A DNA stretch of 64,000 nt, from the NCBI GenBank assembly GCA_016866255.1, contig VGMY01000001.1, positions 1-64,000 of the forward strand. Direction: 5' to 3'. Positions 42,703 to 52,425 of this stretch are shown here, piece after piece (position 1 is the first letter of the stretch; each line of letters begins with the position of its first letter). Position numbers and translations under genes: made by a program. The DNA is from Bacteroidota bacterium. Lineage in GTDB: Bacteria; Bacteroidota; Bacteroidia; Flavobacteriales_D; Crocinitomicaceae. Under the pieces are notes generated by a model that did not search any database, was not told the origin of the DNA, and saw only the letters and a program-made list of their open reading frames with translations.

Positions 42703-45519
42703 ATGCCTAAAAATTCTTCCATTAAATCGGTTTTAATCATTGGTTCTGGACCCATTGTCATTGGTCAAGCTTGTGAATTCGATTACTCAGGCTCCCAGGC
42801 TGCTCGTTCGTTGAGAGAGGAAGGAATTGAAGTAACCCTGATCAATTCCAATCCCGCGACCATTATGACCGATAAGCTCGTGGCCGACAACGTTTACCTG
42901 ATGCCTCTTGAGCCAGAGAGCATTTTAGAAATTCTTCAACAACACGTCATTGACGCCGTACTTCCAACTATGGGAGGGCAAACCGCCTTAAACTTGTGCA
43001 TCACCTGCGATGAATTGGGCATTTGGACCGACCATAATGTCGAAATTATTGGGGCAGACATTAAAGCCATAGAAATTACCGAAAATCGCGAAGCTTTCCG
43101 TGATTTAATGGGTAAAATTGATGTGCCTATGGCTCCTCAGAAAACAGCAAAATCTTTTTTGGAAGGGAAGGAAATAGCCCAGGAATTTGGTTTTCCCTTG
43201 TGCATTCGTCCCAGTTACACGCTCGGGGGTTCAGGTGCTTCAATTTTGTACACGCCGGATCAATTTGATAACTTGCTTGAACGTGGCCTTCAGCTTTCCC
43301 CCATCCACGAGGTTATGATTGATAAGGCGCTCATCGGTTGGAAAGAATACGAGTTGGAACTGCTGCGCGACTGCAACGATAATGTGGTCATTATTTGTTC
43401 CATAGAAAATTTTGATCCTATGGGCATTCACACAGGAGATTCGATTACGGTAGCCCCTGCAATGACCTTGTCGGATACCACCTTTCAGCGGATGCGCAAC
43501 ATGGCCATTCGCATGATGCGTTCCATTGGCAATTTTTCGGGGGGCTGCAATGTTCAGTTTGCCATTTCTCCCGACGAAAAAGAGGAAATAATCGCGATTG
43601 AAATTAATCCTCGGGTTTCGCGTTCTTCTGCTTTAGCCTCAAAAGCAACGGGTTATCCCATAGCGAAAATCGCCTCAAAACTGGCAATAGGTTACCGTTT
43701 GGATGAGTTGCAGAATCAAATTACGAAAACAACTTCTGCTTTGTTTGAGCCCACACTCGACTACGTGATTGTCAAGATTCCTCGTTGGAATTTCAATAAA
43801 TTCCCGGGTACCAACCGACAATTAGGCCTTCAAATGAAATCGGTGGGTGAGGTTATGGGGATTGGCCGTTCTTTTCAAGAAGCGCTGCAAAAAGCTTGTC
43901 AATCGCTCGAAATTAATCGCAACGGGTTAGGAGCAGACGGAAAAGAATTGACCAATCAAAGCGAAATACTCCACAGCCTTGAAAAGCCGAGTTGGAACCG
44001 ATTGTTTCACCTTTACGATGGCTTAAAATTAGGGATACCCTTCAAAACCATTGCCGAAAAAACGAAAATCGATCCGTGGTTTTTGCGTCAGATTGATGAT
44101 TTAATCAAAACGGAACGCCGAATTGAGCAATTCAGCATCGATACGATACCGTCGGAGTTGCTGTTTGAAGCGAAGCAGAAAGGCTATGCAGACCGTCAAA
44201 TTGCCCATTTGTTGAGGTGTTTGGAATCCGCCGTTTACAGCAAGCGTCGGGAATTTGGAATTAACCGGGTTTATAAATTGGTTGATACGTGTGCGGCAGA
44301 ATTTGAGGCACAAACCCCTTATTACTATTCAACGTTTGAATGGGAAAACGAAAGCAAGGTGAGCGATCGCAAAAAAGTGGTAGTTCTTGGGTCGGGACCC
44401 AATCGGATTGGGCAAGGAATCGAATTCGACTATTCCTGCGTTCATGGAGTATTAGCCGCAAGGGAATGCGGATACGAAACCATTATGATCAATTGCAACC
44501 CGGAGACCGTATCCACCGATTTCGATACGTCCGACAAGTTGTACTTTGAACCGGTTTTCTGGGAACATATCTACGATATCATTCAACACGAGAAACCCGA
44601 AGGCGTTATTGTTCAACTTGGGGGCCAAACCGCCCTGAAATTGGCGGAAAAATTGCACCGCTATGGAATACGTATTCTCGGTACCACTTTTGAGGCATTG
44701 GATTTGGCTGAAGACCGCGGCCGCTTTTCAAAAATGTTGGAGCGCTTAGAAATTCCCTTCCCCAACTACGGGGTCGTGGAAAGTGCCGAGCAAGCCTTAA
44801 TGTTGTCAGAAACCCTAGGTTTTCCCTTGTTGGTAAGGCCGAGTTATGTATTAGGAGGGCAAAAGATGAAAATTGTGATTAACCAAGAGGAGTTGGAACA
44901 TCACGTGGTGGACATTATCAACGAGATGGGGAGCAACCAAATTCTATTAGACCATTTTATCAGCGGGGCGGTTGAGGCCGAGGCCGACGCTATCTGCGAT
45001 GGGGAGGATGTGTATATTTTAGGAATCATGCAGCACATTGAGCCTGCAGGCATTCATTCCGGGGATTCGTACGCTGTCTTGCCTCCGTATAATCTTGGGG
45101 ATTTTGTAATGACCCAAATCGAGGATATTACCAAAAAAATTGCCCTGGCTTTGCAAACGGTAGGCCTCATTAACATACAATTTGCGATCAAGGATGATCG
45201 GGTATATGTCATCGAGGCCAATCCAAGGGCTTCAAGAACAGTGCCTTTCATTGCGAAAGCGTACGATGAGCCTTATGTTAATTACGCTACGAAGGTAATG
45301 TTGGGGGAGAAAAAAATAAGGGATTTTGTGTTCAATCCACGGAAAGAGGGTTATGCCATCAAAATACCGGTTTTTTCGTACGAAAAATTCCCGGATATTA
45401 AGAAAGAACTCGGTCCTGAAATGAAATCTACAGGCGAAGCGATACAATTCATCAAGAATTTAAAAGACCCTTTTTTCACTAAGGTTTACTCAAAAAGAAA
45501 TATGCACCTTTCGAAGTAA
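42703..45519 (+). CDS. carB: Carbamoyl-phosphate synthase large subunit, short form
   Basis: Makes carbamoyl phosphate for pyrimidines and arginine from bicarbonate, ammonia and two ATP. From ATG 42703 (PKNSSIKSVLIIGSGP) it has 938 residues. Both ATP-grasp halves are present (first with PTMGGQTALNL and GGSGASI, second with VVVLGSGPNRIGQGIEFDYS and VQLGGQTALKL). The protein stops at PFFTKVYSKRNMHLSK, so the C-terminal MGS-like regulatory domain found in the ~1070-residue enzymes is missing, as in many Flavobacteriia. carA is not in the window. The flippase starts three bases after the stop. Confidence 0.95.
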   Translation: MPKNSSIKSVLIIGSGPIVIGQACEFDYSGSQAARSLREEGIEVTLINSNPATIMTDKLVADNVYLMPLEPESILEILQQHVIDAVLPTMGGQTALNLCITCDELGIWTDHNVEIIGADIKAIEITENREAFRDLMGKIDVPMAPQKTAKSFLEGKEIAQEFGFPLCIRPSYTLGGSGASILYTPDQFDNLLERGLQLSPIHEVMIDKALIGWKEYELELLRDCNDNVVIICSIENFDPMGIHTGDSITVAPAMTLSDTTFQRMRNMAIRMMRSIGNFSGGCNVQFAISPDEKEEIIAIEINPRVSRSSALASKATGYPIAKIASKLAIGYRLDELQNQITKTTSALFEPTLDYVIVKIPRWNFNKFPGTNRQLGLQMKSVGEVMGIGRSFQEALQKACQSLEINRNGLGADGKELTNQSEILHSLEKPSWNRLFHLYDGLKLGIPFKTIAEKTKIDPWFLRQIDDLIKTERRIEQFSIDTIPSELLFEAKQKGYADRQIAHLLRCLESAVYSKRREFGINRVYKLVDTCAAEFEAQTPYYYSTFEWENESKVSDRKKVVVLGSGPNRIGQGIEFDYSCVHGVLAARECGYETIMINCNPETVSTDFDTSDKLYFEPVFWEHIYDIIQHEKPEGVIVQLGGQTALKLAEKLHRYGIRILGTTFEALDLAEDRGRFSKMLERLEIPFPNYGVVESAEQALMLSETLGFPLLVRPSYVLGGQKMKIVINQEELEHHVVDIINEMGSNQILLDHFISGAVEAEADAICDGEDVYILGIMQHIEPAGIHSGDSYAVLPPYNLGDFVMTQIEDITKKIALALQTVGLINIQFAIKDDRVYVIEANPRASRTVPFIAKAYDEPYVNYATKVMLGEKKIRDFVFNPRKEGYAIKIPVFSYEKFPDIKKELGPEMKSTGEAIQFIKNLKDPFFTKVYSKRNMHLSK

Positions 45520-45522
45520 GCG

Positions 45523-47046
45523 ATGGGCATTGTAAAAAAAGACGCCTTACGTACAACGGTAATATCTTATGTAGGGTTGGTTTTAGGATACCTCAACAAG
45601 GCAGTACTCTTCGTAATATTGCTATCGACAGTTCAAATAGGAATTGTCAATCTATTGATAACGAGTGGGTTATTATTTGCTCAATTGAGTAATTTAGGAA
45701 CCGTTTACGTTACTTGGCGTTTTTTCCCATTTTTTAGAAACGAAACAAAACAGCATTATGGCTTTTTATTGCTGAATTTTCTCGTTGTAATGTTTGGAGC
45801 GATCTTAGTCACGCTCCTGTTTTTCCTGTTTAAAGAGCAGATAGATCAGTATTTTGTGAGGAAATCCCCTTTATTCATCAACTATGCTTGGTGGGTTATT
45901 CCAGTCGGCATAGGTCATGTATTTTTCTTGCTTTTTGAAAATTACCTGCGCGGATTGTACAAAAATGTTCTCCCTGTATTTCTACAAGACGTTGCGTTGC
46001 GGAGCATTACTACGCTAATTCTTTTGCTCTACGGACTCAAATGGCTTTCATTTGATGTTTTTCTGATGTTAATCATGTTAAGCAACACCCTTCCCGCGTT
46101 AGTATTGTTTTTCTACCTAATGCGTATCAAAGAATTCACCTTTTCCCTCAAATCGATTTCTGTTCCTCGCCGATTTCGAAAAATACTCGTTCAATTCAGC
46201 CTCTTCTCCTATGTAAATACCCTTGCAACGATCATTGTAGTGACTATGGATGCAGTTATGATAGGGGGGATGATAGGTTTGGCCGCTGTGGGCATCTACA
46301 CTACAATGGTCCAAATAACCAGTGCCATCCTTGTTCCATTTCGATCCATAGCCAGGGTCAGTTCTCCCATCGTAGCCAAACATTGGAAAGATAAAAACCT
46401 TGCAGGCTTGCAAGATATTTATCAAAAATCGAGCGGTGTGGGTTTGTTCATCGGTTTATGTTCGTTTTTAGTTGTTTTCTTGCCGGTCAGGGAATTGTTT
46501 TCATTTATAAATCCTGATTTTCAGCAAGGAATACCCGTTCTGTTTTTTCTGTTAATCGGGCGCCTAGTAGATATGTATTGCGGACTTAACGGGATTATTT
46601 TTGCTACCTCAAAAAAGTACCAATACGATTTAGGATTTACGCTATTTTTGTGCGTTGGCGTTTTTGTTTTGAATTATACTTTGATCAGCGCGGGATATGG
46701 AATTGCTGGTGTGGGTTTCGCCACGGGTTTCATCTATCTGTTTTACAATTTTGCCCGTTCCTTTTACATCTATAAAGCGTACGGTTTGAATCCCTTTCAA
46801 GCCAGCCACGCTCGCTTGTTTGCCCTCTCTTTTGCCGTAATTATTGCGGTGGTTGCGTTGGAATTTATTTTCCCGTTTAACCCTGCATCGGCAACGTTTT
46901 CAAGGGTGTTTCGTATCGCTTTTATTGAAGTGTTGATCGCAATGGCATTTATATTTCCCGTTATTTTATTCAATCTTGAACCAGAGGTCTCGGGTTTTGC
47001 CAGGCGCATCTACTCGGAGCTTAAAAAGAAGTATATAAAATTGTAA
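45523..47046 (+). CDS. Oligosaccharide flippase (Wzx/MurJ-type membrane protein)
   Basis: A 507-residue polytopic inner-membrane protein with about fourteen hydrophobic segments. The N-terminal GIVKKDALRTTVISYVGLVLGYLNK and the central VGIYTTMVQITSAI are typical of the polysaccharide-biosynthesis flippases of Bacteroidota. It likely moves lipid-linked sugars to the periplasmic face. The start is three bases after carB, so the two may be translationally coupled although their roles differ. Confidence 0.85.
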   Translation: MGIVKKDALRTTVISYVGLVLGYLNKAVLFVILLSTVQIGIVNLLITSGLLFAQLSNLGTVYVTWRFFPFFRNETKQHYGFLLLNFLVVMFGAILVTLLFFLFKEQIDQYFVRKSPLFINYAWWVIPVGIGHVFFLLFENYLRGLYKNVLPVFLQDVALRSITTLILLLYGLKWLSFDVFLMLIMLSNTLPALVLFFYLMRIKEFTFSLKSISVPRRFRKILVQFSLFSYVNTLATIIVVTMDAVMIGGMIGLAAVGIYTTMVQITSAILVPFRSIARVSSPIVAKHWKDKNLAGLQDIYQKSSGVGLFIGLCSFLVVFLPVRELFSFINPDFQQGIPVLFFLLIGRLVDMYCGLNGIIFATSKKYQYDLGFTLFLCVGVFVLNYTLISAGYGIAGVGFATGFIYLFYNFARSFYIYKAYGLNPFQASHARLFALSFAVIIAVVALEFIFPFNPASATFSRVFRIAFIEVLIAMAFIFPVILFNLEPEVSGFARRIYSELKKKYIKL

Positions 47047-47051
47047 TTTTA
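47044..47051 (+). promoter_or_regulatory. TAATTTTA box overlapping the flippase stop, 4 nt before ATG 47056
   Basis: TAATTTTA then ACCT and ATG. The pattern and spacing match the other boxes, but the sequence is made only of A and T and overlaps the stop codon of the flippase, so it is the weakest example. Confidence 0.3.
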
Positions 47052-47055
47052 ACCT

Positions 47056-47736
47056 ATGAATCGTGTGTTTGCTATTTTGTTATTCCTCGGAAATGGTTTA
47101 CACTCCGTGGAGGCGTTTGCTCAAGAGCGCATGGACATTGACGATTCCTTCGTGATTGAACTTGGGTTACCCAATGGTTTTATCAATAAACCCTTTAAAG
47201 ACATTATGCAAGGGCTCGTATACGTAGCTCCGATGTACCAATATACCTTTAAAAATGGGCTTTCACTTGGAGCAGGAGCGCATTATTCGTACTTCAATGT
47301 AAATCAGTTTCGAATCAATCAGGATGTTTACGGTGGAATGCACAGCGGGGCTGTTTTTGTTAAGGTTGGATATGAACGGTTTTGGACCCCTTCGCTTGCC
47401 ACAGATATTTCCATCAAGGCAGGGTTTGTGCAAACAGCGTTTTCTACCGATACCTTGAAAAAGCTGGGATACACCTACCAAGCCAGAGTTTCGAACTATT
47501 TAGAACCAAATATCGGGATATGCCTGGCCTCCGATGTTAACGCCTCTTTTCGCTTATCTTTGGGATATGCTTTTTACGGATTCGGCTTTCGTCCTTTAAA
47601 CCTCGGTGTGGCCTCAGATTTAGGTTATTCTGCTTCTGAGTTCAACAAAGTGTGTTCCTTTTTAATTGTTGGATTTGGTTACTCGCGCTATTTCAATGGA
47701 AAGAAAAGTGCCAATACAGGTTGGGATGAAGACTAA
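47056..47736 (+). CDS. Hypothetical outer-membrane barrel-like protein
   Basis: A 226-residue protein with a signal peptide ending EAFAQ. The mature part has alternating amphipathic strands (YQYTFKNGLSLGAGAHYSYF, FVKVGYERFW, FRLSLGYAFYGFG, LIVGFGYSRYF), the pattern of an outer-membrane beta-barrel of about eight to ten strands. No family is recognised. It lies between the flippase and the antiporter. Confidence 0.65.
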   Translation: MNRVFAILLFLGNGLHSVEAFAQERMDIDDSFVIELGLPNGFINKPFKDIMQGLVYVAPMYQYTFKNGLSLGAGAHYSYFNVNQFRINQDVYGGMHSGAVFVKVGYERFWTPSLATDISIKAGFVQTAFSTDTLKKLGYTYQARVSNYLEPNIGICLASDVNASFRLSLGYAFYGFGFRPLNLGVASDLGYSASEFNKVCSFLIVGFGYSRYFNGKKSANTGWDED

Positions 47737-47764
47737 GGATTGGCTAACCTAAGCTTAAGAGTTC

Positions 47765-49924
47765 ATGAAAAGTTTTTTACAACATTTTTTGCAAGAATTT
47801 CAGCTCCCTTTTACCAATCCCGTTTTGGTATTTTCCTTAATTCTTTTCATTATTTTACTGTCCCCCATCATTTTGCGAAAATTACGCATTCCCGGAATTA
47901 TTGGTCTTATTTTGTCCGGACTGCTCATCGGGCCAAAGGGCCTCGGTATCATCGGTTCGAATTCCATCTTAGACGAGGGTTGGATTAACTTATTTTCGAC
48001 GATTGGATTGCTTTATATCATGTTCATGGCGGGTTTGGATTTGGATCTGAACCAATTCAAACGTTACTATAAAAAGAGTTTGGTTTTTGGGGCGATGACC
48101 TTTTTTATTCCATTGATTTTAGGTTTTCCGTTATGCTATTACGGATTGAATCTTTCCCCCTTAGCGAGTTTATTAACGGCGAGCATGTTCTCTACGCACA
48201 CCTTAGTGGCTTATCCAATCATCGCCAAATTTGGTCTTACAAAGCACCATTCTGTAGCGATTAGCGTTGGCGGAACCATTCTTACGGACTCTGCGGTGCT
48301 CATTATTCTTGCCATCATTTCAAGTGCGTCCAACGGTAATCTTGATCTTGCTTTCTGGTTGCGTCTGATTACGTCCCTGTTTTTTTTCTCAATCATCATG
48401 TTTTTCTTGTTGCCCAAGATTACAAGGTGGTTTTTGAAAAAGCTAGATTCCGAGAAAACATCGCAGTATATTCTGATTTTATCGGTCGTATTTTTCTCGG
48501 CATTTCTCGCAGAGGTTGCAGGCGTTGAACACATTATAGGGGCCTTTGTGGCAGGATTGGTTTTGAACCGTTTAATTCCTCATAATTCGGCTTTAATGAA
48601 CCGAATCGATTTCATTGGAAACTCTTTATTTATTCCTGTTTTTTTGATTTATGTCGGTATGGTAGTTGATTATCGTGCGCTTTTTCAGGGATCGTGGCCT
48701 TTAATCATCGCAGGAGTCCTTACTGCTTTTGCCATTTTTTCGAAATGGCTTGCAGCCTATGCTACCCAGGCTATTTTCAATTTACCCGCCATTGAACGAA
48801 AAATTATTTTTGGGCTCAGTACCTCTCATGCTGCCGCGACATTGGCGATTATTGTAGTTGGCTTTAACGCAAAAATTTTGGATATAAATGTTGTTAACGG
48901 TACCATTCTCCTCATCTTAGTAACCTGTATGGTAGCCAGTTTTGTTATCGAAAACGCCGGTAAAGAACTCGTACTCCTTCTTTCAGACCAAGGGGATGAC
49001 GATGCACTCGAGTCGAAACTTCGCAATAAGCATTTGGTGGTTGCTATGAATAAATTGGAAGGCAACGAGAAACTGCTTGAATTTGCTCTGCAAATTTCGG
49101 ATCCGAAAGTTATCAATCCGATTTCCGTTGTTAGTGTGCTCCCAACCTCAAGTCAAGCACAACAGATAATCTACAAATCCCGAAAAAACTTGGAGGAAAT
49201 CGTTAAGCACTTCTCGGGTTATGAGACAAAATTGAACACAATGGCGACCATCGATTTAAATATCTCTTCCGGCATATCCCGCGTCGCCCTCGAATTAGTG
49301 GCAGATGCAGTTGTTGTAAATGACTCAAATCGTTCCAGTTTGTTGAAATTAATTGTAGGTGACGATCGGGCACATTTATTAGAGTCGTGCGATAAAACAA
49401 TATTCTTCTGTCAGGTTGAAAAGCCTGCTGTTTACTACCGCAAAATGGTGGTTGTTGCCCCTGAATACGCTGAATTAGAACCGTATTTCATTTCCTGGTC
49501 AGAACGCTTACTTCGATACTCCAGCGAGGTGCAAATCGTGATTGAGGCTTTCATGACGGAAAGTTGCTACGAACGTTTTGTCAAGGTTGGACAAGTCAAT
49601 AAGATTAACGCAACAGCCTCGCTCCAAATAACGCATGCATTGGACGATTTTTTTCACTTGGCGAACCTTGATGCCGAGGATTTAATGGTGTTTGTTGGTT
49701 CCCGAAAAAGTTCGATTTCTTATCAGTTTGAGTCGGAGGCTTTCATTTCCAAAGCCCTTAAAGTCAACGAGCAAAACGATTGGGTTGTCATATATCCGGG
49801 TCAAGATTCCGACTTGGCTTATAAAAACTACCAAAACTTAACGGGCAGACCCATTGGTGTAGGGGTGAAAACATTGAGTAAAATCGGAAAGGAGGTAGGA
49901 AGCATTTTTAAAGGCGACGAATAA
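47765..49924 (+). CDS. Kef-type cation:proton antiporter (CPA2) with C-terminal USP-like region
   Basis: A 719-residue membrane transporter. The first ~400 residues form twelve or more helices with IPGIIGLILSGLLIGP, MFMAGLDLDL, STHTLVAYPI, GGTILTDSAVLI and the E-V-A-G-V-E-H-I-I-G-AFVAGLVLN segment typical of Kef/NhaS-type exchangers. The C-terminal ~300 residues are soluble and resemble two universal-stress-protein-like domains, not the usual TrkA-N. It probably exchanges sodium or potassium for protons. Start ATG 47765 gives an intact first helix. Confidence 0.9.
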   Translation: MKSFLQHFLQEFQLPFTNPVLVFSLILFIILLSPIILRKLRIPGIIGLILSGLLIGPKGLGIIGSNSILDEGWINLFSTIGLLYIMFMAGLDLDLNQFKRYYKKSLVFGAMTFFIPLILGFPLCYYGLNLSPLASLLTASMFSTHTLVAYPIIAKFGLTKHHSVAISVGGTILTDSAVLIILAIISSASNGNLDLAFWLRLITSLFFFSIIMFFLLPKITRWFLKKLDSEKTSQYILILSVVFFSAFLAEVAGVEHIIGAFVAGLVLNRLIPHNSALMNRIDFIGNSLFIPVFLIYVGMVVDYRALFQGSWPLIIAGVLTAFAIFSKWLAAYATQAIFNLPAIERKIIFGLSTSHAAATLAIIVVGFNAKILDINVVNGTILLILVTCMVASFVIENAGKELVLLLSDQGDDDALESKLRNKHLVVAMNKLEGNEKLLEFALQISDPKVINPISVVSVLPTSSQAQQIIYKSRKNLEEIVKHFSGYETKLNTMATIDLNISSGISRVALELVADAVVVNDSNRSSLLKLIVGDDRAHLLESCDKTIFFCQVEKPAVYYRKMVVVAPEYAELEPYFISWSERLLRYSSEVQIVIEAFMTESCYERFVKVGQVNKINATASLQITHALDDFFHLANLDAEDLMVFVGSRKSSISYQFESEAFISKALKVNEQNDWVVIYPGQDSDLAYKNYQNLTGRPIGVGVKTLSKIGKEVGSIFKGDE

Positions 49925-49980
49925 GTTAGCCCTCTCTTGGGTAAAAGCTTTCCGTAAAAAAGGGTTCACAATGGGGAATC

Positions 49981-50547
49981 CTATTTACCGCGCGAACTAC
50001 CTGTTTTGACCATCGGCACCCTCTTAGACATAGCGGGTTTTGCACTTCTAGATTCATTTCGGGTCACGGTTTGAACTTTTTTCAAACGATCGCCTTTTGT
50101 CTTGTTAGCTTGCTTTGATCCTTGTTGCGATTTTTCGCCCTCCTTGTCGGGAGTCGCTGTGTCGTCAGTGCCTAAAATCCCTTCTTTAAGGAGTAAATTA
50201 TACCATTGGAACACCTTCTTAATATCCGATAAATAAACGCGATCCGTATCGTAGTTTGGGACTATCGTAGCGAATGTGTTGCGCAGTTCTGTTTCATGAG
50301 ATTTGTGGTCGATGCTCTCGGCACCCTTGAGCCGTGTCGACATGATGGAAAAAACTTCGGACAACTTGACATCTTCGTCCAGCGTAAGAATGCTAATGTC
50401 CTCAACAGCACTGATCTTTTCCGTCGCGAATGCAGGAAACCTTTTCTTCTCCACAAGGGATTCAACAATTACATTCGATTTACCCTGAGAGATAATCTTG
50501 AAAAGTCCCGGTCTTCCAGAAATAGATACAATTTTTTTGAGTTCCAT
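49981..50547 (-). CDS. DUF5606 domain-containing protein
   Basis: A 188-residue cytoplasmic protein, a Bacteroidota-specific family beginning MELKKIVSISGRPGLFKIIS and containing VEDISILTLDEDV and IVPNYDTDRVYLSDIKKVF. The N-terminal part resembles a beta-barrel RNA-binding module, but the function is not established. The C-terminal ~65 residues are basic and low in complexity. A TATTTTTG box lies nineteen bases upstream. It is divergent from the DEAD-box gene. Confidence 0.88.
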   Translation of the reverse strand: MELKKIVSISGRPGLFKIISQGKSNVIVESLVEKKRFPAFATEKISAVEDISILTLDEDVKLSEVFSIMSTRLKGAESIDHKSHETELRNTFATIVPNYDTDRVYLSDIKKVFQWYNLLLKEGILGTDDTATPDKEGEKSQQGSKQANKTKGDRLKKVQTVTRNESRSAKPAMSKRVPMVKTGSSRGK

Positions 50548-50566
50548 AAATGATGCTAATTTCGGC

Positions 50567-50574
50567 CAAAAATA
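50567..50574 (-). promoter_or_regulatory. TATTTTTG -7 box for the DUF5606 gene
   Basis: TATTTTTG on the minus strand, nineteen bases before ATG 50547, a full consensus match. It faces away from the box of the next gene (50653-50660), whose spacer to its own ATG is also nineteen bases. Confidence 0.5.
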
Positions 50575-50652
50575 AGGAAATCTTCAATACTGCGGTTGTA
50601 TTACCTACTTATTATCTTTCCTACAAGAACTTTATTGCGAAAATTAAATGAG

Positions 50653-50660
50653 TACCTTTG
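50653..50660 (+). promoter_or_regulatory. TACCTTTG -7 box for the CsdA-like helicase
   Basis: TACCTTTG, a complete match, nineteen bases before ATG 50680. A TTG at 50635-50637 is fifteen bases upstream, slightly shorter than the usual -33 spacing. Confidence 0.55.
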
Positions 50661-50679
50661 CCGAAAATAAGTAGGAATA

Positions 50680-52413
50680 ATGACATTTGAAGACCTGGGA
50701 TTGCGCAGTGAAGTGCTACTTTCAATTAAAGAAATGGGGTTTGAAATACCGACCCCGATACAAGAAAAAGCAATTCCTCATCTTTTGACCGAAGACAGTG
50801 ATTTTGTAGGTTTAGCTCAAACAGGTACAGGCAAAACGGCGGCCTTTGGCTTGCCGCTGTTATCAAAAATTTCGGGCGCAAAAAAGCTACCGCAGGCTTT
50901 AATTATTTGCCCTACCAGAGAGCTTTGTTTACAAATTACCAACGACATTAACCTTTATGGTAAGTACCTGAATGTTTCCTGCATTTCGGTTTACGGAGGG
51001 GTGGATATTAAAAAACAAATTACGGACGTAAAAAAAGGGACCGATATTGTCGTTGCTACTCCGGGCAGGTTGATGGACCTTATTAACCGTAAAGTAGTGT
51101 TGCTTCACCAAATTCGCTACGTTGTTTTAGATGAGGCGGATGAAATGCTCAACATGGGGTTCAAGGAAGACATCGACGATATTTTAAAATTCACACCTGT
51201 TGAAAAAAACGTATGGCTTTTTTCCGCTACCATGCCAAAGGAAGTCGCATCCATTGCCGCCAGTTACATGGATAACCCCTTGGAATTGTCTATTGGAGCC
51301 AAAAATCAGGGCAATGAAAATATTCTACATACGTATTTTGTGGTTTATGAAAAGGATCGGTACCCCGCCTTAAAAAGGCTTATTGATTTCCATCCGGAAA
51401 TTTATGGATTGATTTTTTGCAGAACCAAAAATGAAACGGCCAATGTGGCTCAAAAGTTGAGCCGTGATGGATACAATGCGGAACCGCTGCACGGCGATTT
51501 GTCACAATCCATGCGCAACATGGTTATGGATCGGTTTAAAAAACGCGAGGTGCAATTGTTAGTTGCTACTGACGTTGCTGCAAGAGGGATTGATGTGGAT
51601 TCCATCTCCCACGTGATTCATTACAATTTACCAGATGACATTGAAAATTACACCCATCGAAGCGGTCGAACGGCAAGGGCGGGTAAAAAAGGAGAATCCC
51701 TTTCCTTACTCACGCAAAAGGAAGTTTTTAAGGTCAAGGGAATCGAACGACAAATTCACGCAGAATTTCAAAAGGGAATGATTCCGAACGCGGCTGAAAT
51801 TTGCCAAATTCAATTGAAAAAATTAGTCCAAAAAATAAAATCAACGACGATAAGGGAAAAGGATATCGAGCCCTTTCTCCCGGAAACCTTTGAGCATTTC
51901 CAGGGTTTGAGTAAAGAGGAAGTGATCAAGCTTTTTATCTCGGCAGAATTTAACCGTTTTATCGAGTATTACGAAAGGGCAGGTGATTTAAATGCAATGG
52001 GAACTGGAGATAAAAGCTCAAAGCCTACTCGGTCTCGTGAAAAAGGGGAAAGACGCCGCGATGAACACAAAACGCGTTTTTTCATGAACCTGGGCAAAAG
52101 AGATGGGCTCAATGTAGGAGGACTTTTAAGAACCCTTTGCGATGCAACGGGCCTTAAGTCTGGGAATATAGGGCGGATCGACATTATGGCTTCTTATTCT
52201 TTTTTCGATACAGACAGGGAGCATGTGGATCGCGTTCTAAAAAAAGTAAACGGCGCCCAATTCGAGGGACATCAAATCAGTGTTGAAGTCGCTGCAGAAG
52301 CCAAGGGGGGAGCTAAAAAATCCATGAATAAATCGAGGGATCAACGAGGTTTCGGCGGGAGACGATCGGAAAAGAAATTCGCACCGCCTTCTTTCAACAA
52401 ACGCCGACGTTAA
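50680..52413 (+). CDS. DEAD-box RNA helicase, DeaD/CsdA-like, with DbpA-type RNA-binding domain
   Basis: A 577-residue RNA helicase for ribosome assembly and cold adaptation. The core has the Q motif (PTPIQ), AQTGTGKT, PTRELC, TPGR, DEAD, SAT, RGIDVDSI and HRSGRTARAG. After a linker, residues about 465-545 form a DbpA-like RRM (TRFFMNLGKRDGLNVGGLLR, IGRIDIMASYSFFD), and the end is basic. This domain set is the CsdA/DeaD type. It is followed after twelve bases by typA. Confidence 0.93.
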   Translation: MTFEDLGLRSEVLLSIKEMGFEIPTPIQEKAIPHLLTEDSDFVGLAQTGTGKTAAFGLPLLSKISGAKKLPQALIICPTRELCLQITNDINLYGKYLNVSCISVYGGVDIKKQITDVKKGTDIVVATPGRLMDLINRKVVLLHQIRYVVLDEADEMLNMGFKEDIDDILKFTPVEKNVWLFSATMPKEVASIAASYMDNPLELSIGAKNQGNENILHTYFVVYEKDRYPALKRLIDFHPEIYGLIFCRTKNETANVAQKLSRDGYNAEPLHGDLSQSMRNMVMDRFKKREVQLLVATDVAARGIDVDSISHVIHYNLPDDIENYTHRSGRTARAGKKGESLSLLTQKEVFKVKGIERQIHAEFQKGMIPNAAEICQIQLKKLVQKIKSTTIREKDIEPFLPETFEHFQGLSKEEVIKLFISAEFNRFIEYYERAGDLNAMGTGDKSSKPTRSREKGERRRDEHKTRFFMNLGKRDGLNVGGLLRTLCDATGLKSGNIGRIDIMASYSFFDTDREHVDRVLKKVNGAQFEGHQISVEVAAEAKGGAKKSMNKSRDQRGFGGRRSEKKFAPPSFNKRRR

Positions 52414-52425
52414 CATACTGCGCCA

